Shown here: positions 58,307-64,000 of the stretch, in pieces
How positions within the stretch are numbered: position 1 is the first letter of the stretch
How the letters are laid out: each line of letters begins with the position of its first letter
Assembly (NCBI RefSeq): GCF_002865645.1
Contig: NW_020194626.1
Span: forward strand, 930,001 to 994,000
Source: Hyaloscypha bicolor E
Taxonomy: Eukaryota; Ascomycota; Leotiomycetes; Helotiales; Hyaloscyphaceae
Reading direction: 5' to 3'
Length of the DNA stretch: 64,000 nucleotides
Position numbers and translations under genes: made by a program
Notes under the pieces: model-generated
Seen by the model: only the letters and a program-made list of their open reading frames with translations
What the model was told of the DNA's origin: nothing
Databases searched by the model: none

Positions 58307-60284
58307 TTACAAGTCATGTCTTGCCCTCTTGCTAGCTTTCCGAATTCTCTCCCCGTAGATACACAGCACGAATGGAATGGGGATAAACGCAATAGATAAA
58401 AATCCCAACGTCGAGCTAGCCCAACCCACTCCAAGGTTTGTATACATAGCAGCCGCGAACAAGGGAAACCCCGCACCAAAGCTCGATCTCATGAAGTCAT
58501 TCCCCGCATAGACCGAGGCCGCATAATCTGGATATGCATCGCCAAGGTAATTGAGCACCGAATTGAAGAGCAGGAAAGCTCCCACGGAAAACCAGCCGGA
58601 TCCAATAATGGGCACGATCCAATGTACTGATGGCCTGGCGGTCCAACCAAACCAGAAGAGACAGAGTGGAATGCAAAAACCTCCAATGCAGGCTGGTGGT
58701 AGTCGCTTCTCCGGCTTTATCTCGCCATTCTCGTTGAATTGAGGCTCCTGGATGAAATACAAGTAGAGAAAGAAAGGTGGGATAACGACAAGGGAGCCAA
58801 CGAGTATGCCGACGAATGATAATCCTTCCTCTCCGAGATTGAAGCCGTATATCCCCTCAAACACAATAGCGAAGGACTCAAACCATACGTATAGGATACC
58901 GTAGATGAGAGCGATGTATAAGTTAAGAAGGAATAAGATCGGCTCCAGGAAGTTGAGTGAGAATGGCCTGACCAAAGTCATCAGAACAATCTCTTTGCTG
59001 GTCATCTGCTCGCTCATAAGCTCAGGTTCACACTTCAGGTCGTTTCTCCCTGTCAGCTTGCGAAGACGTCGACTCCTGCGGTAAAGAATGTTGGCAGAGG
59101 AGGTCTCAGGAAGGAAGATGGCCAGGACGATAAGGCTGAATCCGGAAAGCCAGAGGAGTTCCCAGATTGGCCATTGCCAACCTTTATGTTGTGCTGCAAA
59201 CCCCCCTATCAGTGGTCCTAGCACGGGGCCTGAAATCGCTGCTATGCCCCAAATTCCGATGGCGTACGCTAAACGGTGAATCAGCACTGCAAAAGTATGA
59301 AAGAGTTAGGTGCGAAGAGCTTGGGCCTGCCTTGCTCCCAATGCGAGGGCAAAGAAGTCAAGACGGCCCTTGAAATAGCTCCTGGCTTTCCAACCCCAAG
59401 TATGAAGATGGCAGGGAGGGGAAGGGACTAAACTTACCACGTTTAGCAGGCATATACATGTCCGACAAACTCGCGCCGCCTGTTGCAAGCACCGGAGAGC
59501 CAAACAGCCCAGTCAAGAATCTGAACGCCAGTAGCATCCCGAAATTTTTGGCGTAAATGACGGCGAACTGGAAGAATACAAAGACCACTAGTGTGCCGAT
59601 ATATATTGGGTTTCGACCGATCTGAGGGATCTCAGACATTGGCGCCCAAACCATAGGACCCAGCCCGTATCCAGCGACGAAAAGAGTGAGACCCAAGGTA
59701 GCTGCCACCTGACTAACTCTAAATCGTTCCATTACACCCTGAGTGCCGGCCGAGTAAATAGCAGATCCAATGTAAACCGAGAATGTCAAGAGACATATCA
59801 AGAATGTCACGAGGAATTTCTTCCCAGTCGACCAATTCAAGGGGTTCTGCACTAAGTCAATGAAGATTCATCCCGAGGGGCGGTCTGGAGATATATATAC
59901 TTCTGGATCGTCATCTCCAAACCAGGTGACAATCGATACATCTCTGCCCTTCTCTGGATCGACTGGAACCCCGCTCACTTCATTTCTCTGTGCATCTCCG
60001 CTTCCCACTTGAGTATCTGAGCTGTTGCGAGTAGTGGCCGTTGTGTTTCCTTCCGCCACACCTGCTCTTTGTTGTTCTTGCGTACTGTTGTCACTTGCAT
60101 CGCCCGTCTCTTCCTCTTCCTCTTCTTCCGGGCTGCCGTGATGTGCCATCCTCCCACTCTTCTCTTTGTCGACATATCGTTTCCATAATGACTGATCTCT
60201 CTCTTCCTCGTATTGAAGCACCCTCCTTGTAGTTGCCAAGCGGAGCAGATGTCCAACAATAGTGTCCCTGACGAGTTCCTTCAT
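58307..60284 (-). CDS. MFS drug:H+ antiporter, DHA1 family (FLR1-like)
   Basis: Plasma-membrane proton antiporter, probably exporting drugs or other toxic small molecules. Three exons (60,284-59,901, 59,846-59,438 and 59,268-58,307) encode 584 aa with 12 predicted membrane helices. The cytosolic N-terminus (about 125 aa) has the sequence MKELVRDTIVGHLLRLATTR, then LQYEEERDQSLWKRYVDKEK, typical of fungal Flr1-like pumps. The splice restores DDDPE-NPLNWSTGKK, the usual entry to helix 1. Motif C-like ISGPVLGPLIGGFAAQHKGWQW is split here as ISGPVLGPLIGG and FAAQHKGW. The second intron (169 nt) is unusually long; the acceptor CGTTTAG was chosen because it restores PAKR-AYAIGIWG. The first ATG after the upstream stop is used. 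The substrate cannot be predicted. Confidence 0.92.
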
Positions 60285-61312
60285 CTTCGTGAGATATAAA
60301 AACAAAGTATGGCCACTTGGGAGTACTCAATATTGGAAAAGGAAGAAATAAGGGGCTGACGAGTTTTGAAGTAGTAAATTTCTTTACCACTGAAAGCTCG
60401 TCATCAGGCTCAATGGTTCAATACAATAAGAAAGGTCACTTCATATCGTCATTATATTGAAGTAGTAGTGCTTGGCAGGCTTTTCTGCCAATCCTTTTCG
60501 GCCTTCGGACTTCTTGAAGCTTCTGAAAGTCTGGATTGCGCTCGGAGTTGCCCAAGAGAAGTTCTAGAGTATGAGATCATTCCCGATCAGCGTGCGATTT
60601 GGGAGTGATATCGATGTTTGGCCTGCACATGTCCCGATTTTGCCTAGCCTCTTCGACATTGAGTCGAACTGGCAGACTAAAGGGGCGGGATGACGTCTAA
60701 GACTTTCGGAACGGATTTTGATTTGGAGAGCATCATCTCCTGGAGTCTGTTATTGGCTGGCCAGTTAAGACTTTACGGACGGCTCGGAAGCTTCCATTCA
60801 GGAGTAAGACTCACAAAGCGTCGTTGGATTTAAGCTTGTTACACACGGCCCCTCGCGAAGGACAAAAAAGCGGCACTAATTTCCACAGTCAACGCTGGAC
60901 ATTTATTGAGGATGGAATTCCGATGTACGGGAGTTTCTGGAACATTTAAAGGGAGCAGTCTTTAAATGTACAATAACACAGGCAGGTGTACATTTTGGAG
61001 AGGAAGAATTTGCTATGACCAACTTTAACTGGGGACATTGTGCCGCCTTTTTTGTCCAGAGATGGGGCTGCAGAACGGCAAACGCGGCTTAGCTCGATGC
61101 AAACTATCACCAAGTGAAACCATTTGCATGGAAATTGCTCAGAATGCCATCTTAAATTCTCGGGAAGATCGAGAATGGAATCACATGATTGTTGCCTTCC
61201 CTTCTGGTGTCTTAAACATAGACTTCTCCCGATGTACAGTACTACCGCAGAAAACACCAAAGGGGTATAAAACCAAACAAACCAAGAAAGCCCAAGCTAA
61301 GATCAAAATAAT
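60285..61312. other. Spacer between the MFS gene and the hydroxylase-family gene
   Basis: About 1 kb: MFS promoter on the left, 3' region of the hydroxylase-family gene on the right. No ORF is supported. Confidence 0.55.
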
Positions 61313-62479
61313 TCAACTACGCCTTTTTGAACTCTTCCTTCTTGCGTTCCATCCCCTGAGTCCTTCCTTACCACCCTGTTTCGCATTTTCCAACGCCTTC
61401 CCGCCACGTTCTTTCACTTGATGTTTTTCGGCTTCGTCTTTCATGTCGTCAAGAACGTCTCCTCCGACACTTGTTCCATGGATCCAATCTAACAGCCCCC
61501 AAGGGGCAAAGTTGCCTCTCCCTCGCCCTTCGCTATGAAGGTCTTGCCTCCGTGCAATACCTCCTAGAATTATTCCTGGGACACTTGCATACCCAGAGAG
61601 AGTGAGAGTCTCTTCGAAGGTAATAATGGCAAGAAGGAGGAGGTATGTCAAGAGGTGAACCCGAAAGATTATGGAGGGGAGGTAGGTGGGCAGAAATCGG
61701 AAGAAGATATATGATGCTGGATGGTCGTAATGAGCCACGAATGAGTATGGTGCGGTCACCGAATGAAACCAGGAGCTATGAAGCCTGCTTAGGATATTAG
61801 AGTTTTCGTGCAAGAGAAATCGATGAAAGTAGTATTGAATAACCTGAAACGGTGAGTATTTGGTAAGCATTTCTGATGGAATAATATACTTCACGAAGGA
61901 GCAATCCTCGGAGGACGTCTTTGGCGATTGACCAGGGCATAGGAAGAGTTGTTGTAACCTTCAAAGCGCTTCGAATATGAAAGACCTCCGTAAACAGCAA
62001 TTCAACCCCAGCTTGGATAGCAGCACTCAGGAGAATATTAAGGAGGCTGACACCGATAATTTGATACCACTGTGTCCTGTTTCCCCCTCGTGTGGCACCT
62101 CTACCTCTTGTTGGCAAGCCATCGGCACCCTGTGTTTTGAAACTGACACTGACACTGGGTATAATCGAATCGAAGAGGAGAAAGAACAGCGAAGGCACCA
62201 GGAAGAAGAGTAGACGAGTGCCCAGGACTGCTACGACTTCGACTTTTAAAGGGGGTTGGGAGAGGACCTTTCCCAATCGGTCAGTACTTTGCTGCCCTGA
62301 AGCAATTCTGCAGACATACAAGAGTGCTCCAGGTCTGTAATTGATTAGATTTCTTCCAAATTTCCTAGATCTTGCATTCATACCATGTAGAAGAACAAGA
62401 GGTTCAGACTCGTTGAGTACGTCGTCAAGCCTGGCATGAGAAAGTAGCCCAAGACGGGGACAGAGAGCAAGGCGTCCAT
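61313..62479 (-). CDS. Fatty acid hydroxylase / sterol desaturase family membrane protein
   Basis: Integral membrane protein of 339 aa, probably in the endoplasmic reticulum. Four exons: 62,479-62,384, a 15-nt microexon 62,334-62,320 (TWSTL), 62,267-61,890 and 61,843-61,313. The splices yield LLFFYM-TWSTL-VLSQPPLKVEVV and LLLRE-VIQYYFHRFLL. Membrane helices alternate with His clusters typical of the di-iron hydroxylase fold: YYFHRFLLH, LHSSWFHSV and AHYDHP. Compared with canonical ERG3/SUR2 enzymes (HxxxH, HxxHH, HxxHH) the second cluster is HSSWFH and the third looks reduced. Catalysis and substrate are therefore uncertain. The C-terminus is long, polar and Lys/Arg-rich (EAEKHQVKERGGKALENAKQ), ending KRRS. 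The MDALLSVPVLGYFLMPG start fits the family. Confidence 0.85.
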
Positions 62480-64000
62480 AGCTGGATGTATTTGACGAAT
62501 TGAAGAGATCTTAGAATGTGCTGGAAATGATGTGTAACGCGATAGAATGAGAAGACGTTGGCATCGAGAGCTTCTCGGCCTTCGTCTGGACTTACGTTGC
62601 TGTTGTCGCAAGGTTTATTTGCTGTCAAGCCTGATGACATAGTTCAGCCTTGGTTGGCAACAGGTTTTGCATGCTGGCAGGGGTTAGGCGAGACCAGAAG
62701 ACGTCCGCTGACCGGGTTCGGCTAAGGCCCAATCAAGGGGGTGCGGATAGATTCAGGGGGGAGGGGGGCGAGGGCTCCGAGAGATCTGTGCACAGTGGTC
62801 GGCTGAGAGTCGAGTCGAAGTCGACCATCGGAGATCATGCCATGAACCCTACTGTAACTTCGGCAGAACGGCGGGAAACGAAGCTTGATGGATCAAAAAC
62901 GGATGGACCCAAAGCAGCAGGTTTGTATGCTGCTCTGATATGCAGTCACGAGCCTCTCAGCTTGAGCAGGCCCGGCCCGTACCCAAGTCTCCATGACCAC
63001 TGGACTGGACCCATACTGGATGTGCCCATTGCCATGCCTACCCCCCCTTTTCCTGGGACACACCTCGCTGGGCCAAATTCCGCATGCACCACGGCACCAC
63101 CCCACGTCCGCGCATGTTCGACGGGGAATTCGGAGCGTCTGTGCCCTCCTATTCGTTTCCGCTGCCAGGGGCCGCCGTCCTCGCTTTTGCAATTAATTTG
63201 CGAGCAGGGGGCATGCTCGTGCACGCATCCCAAGACCTTTCCTCTCCTCCATTCGATTCTCCGCAGAGTTGCTTCTTTTCGGGCAAAAAGGATTTCCTGC
63301 ATGTTCCCCTCCTCAACGATCATTGCCAACAGCCTCGTGCAGAGTCTGCATGATCCCAATCAATTACCGGACGGCTCAGTCGAAAAACCACTGCTTCCCT
63401 TGGTCCCGTGGCACCCCTTTGGTCCTCCCGCTTGCCGCGTTATTAGTGGAGAAGTCAAATCAACGCCGTTTCCTGCAACTCTTTGTTTGACACCTCTTCC
63501 ACCGCAGATCTAGACTTGACTATTCTCTCCCTTGCGCTACCGCTCTTCGATCGTCGACAAAGTTCCAATTGACTGAGACAAGGCAGTTATAGTTGGGTGT
63601 GCTGCAGCTCACCTGCAGTAGCGTGCTGAAAAGGTGTGTCGCGTATCTTCCATATCGCCGCTCAGGAGAACCTTCGTAAGGTCGTCCCGTCCTCTGCACT
63701 CAACCTCGACAGCGTCTCTGCGCAAAGATCTGGACACTGACCGCAATTACTCCAGTCTTCGTACCAAGGCACCACCTGCATTCATCTTATCCAATGGCCT
63801 CCGTGGCATAGCTATCGTCAAACGGTCCTCGAGTCACATACTCGACGCGTTCACCAATTCGGGTTTCCTGAAACATTACCTCTCTTGCCTCCCGTTTTGA
63901 AAGTGTCAATGCATCGCCGAACTACTTCCTAATCCTGCAGAATCTCACTATACCCCGTGAGTTTGTCGGACCAGGCTTGAAGTGGCCCTCGAGTTACGAT
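62480..64000. other. Right-edge region, probably upstream of a gene beyond the window
   Basis: CT/GC-rich sequence with overlapping frames on both strands and no recognisable protein. A plus-strand frame at 63,634-63,900 has an Arg/Ser-rich mitochondrial-presequence look (LRRTFVRSSRPLHSTSTASL) but no ATG, and it closes before the edge. It may be an exon of a gene that continues to the right. I call no gene here. Confidence 0.4.

Noticed and set aside
63634..63900. Right-edge plus-strand frame with presequence-like N-terminus
   Set aside because: No ATG and ends before the window edge; insufficient evidence for a gene.

Overview
The window looks like a filamentous ascomycete chromosome (Pezizomycotina). 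The evidence is short spliceosomal introns of about 46-60 nt with GT...CTAAC/CTGAC...AG signals, eukaryotic housekeeping genes (PSF1, RPL9, RPL6, RPN13, DPP3, CCH1, a SNF5-family subunit), and a left arm wrecked by what looks like repeat-induced point mutation (RIP). Leotiomycetes would fit, but this is a weak inference from overall gene style. I recognised no tRNA, rRNA, CRISPR or prokaryotic feature.

Positions 1 to about 14,515 form a very AT/TA-rich transposon block with three layers. The outer layer is a minus-strand relic of a fungal integrase-core (DDE) protein. Its N-terminal two thirds lie at about 13,127-14,290 and its C-terminal part at about 1,740-2,103. Between them sits a Ty3/gypsy chromovirus (about 2,104-13,127) with 300-bp LTRs and degenerate gag, protease, RT, RNase H, integrase and chromodomain. 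Within its pol gene, at a TA site, sits a third element (6,166-9,353). It has inverted terminal repeats and a far better preserved IS630/Tc1/mariner-like DDE transposase. The composition changes abruptly at about 14.5 kb.

From 17.3 kb rightwards the sequence is ordinary gene space. In order: the voltage-gated Ca2+ channel CCH1 (-), divergent from a DDT/PHD-finger chromatin protein (+); an HMG-box protein (+) behind a 2.7-kb leader; GINS subunit PSF1 (+) with a cluster of MCB-like ACGCG sites; a VSB1-like SulP-STAS-cNMP transporter (+); an unknown protein (-); a Cys-rich type I membrane protein (+); RPL9/uL6 (-); dipeptidyl peptidase III (-); RPL6/eL6 (-), divergent from RPN13 (+); a small acidic conserved protein (+), convergent with a SNF5/SFH1-like remodeller subunit (-); a Cys-rich hypothetical (+); a frame-broken F-box-like gene (-); a DHA1 drug:H+ antiporter (-); and a fatty-acid-hydroxylase/sterol-desaturase family membrane protein (-) with a 15-nt microexon. 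The last 1.4 kb is probably upstream sequence of a gene beyond the window.

The genes share no single pathway. Themes are ion and vacuolar transport (CCH1, VSB1-like), chromatin (PHD, HMG, SNF5-type), replication (PSF1), and protein synthesis and turnover (RPL9, RPL6, RPN13, DPP3). Exon boundaries were worked out by hand from splice signals. For every multi-exon model the summed coding length is a multiple of three.
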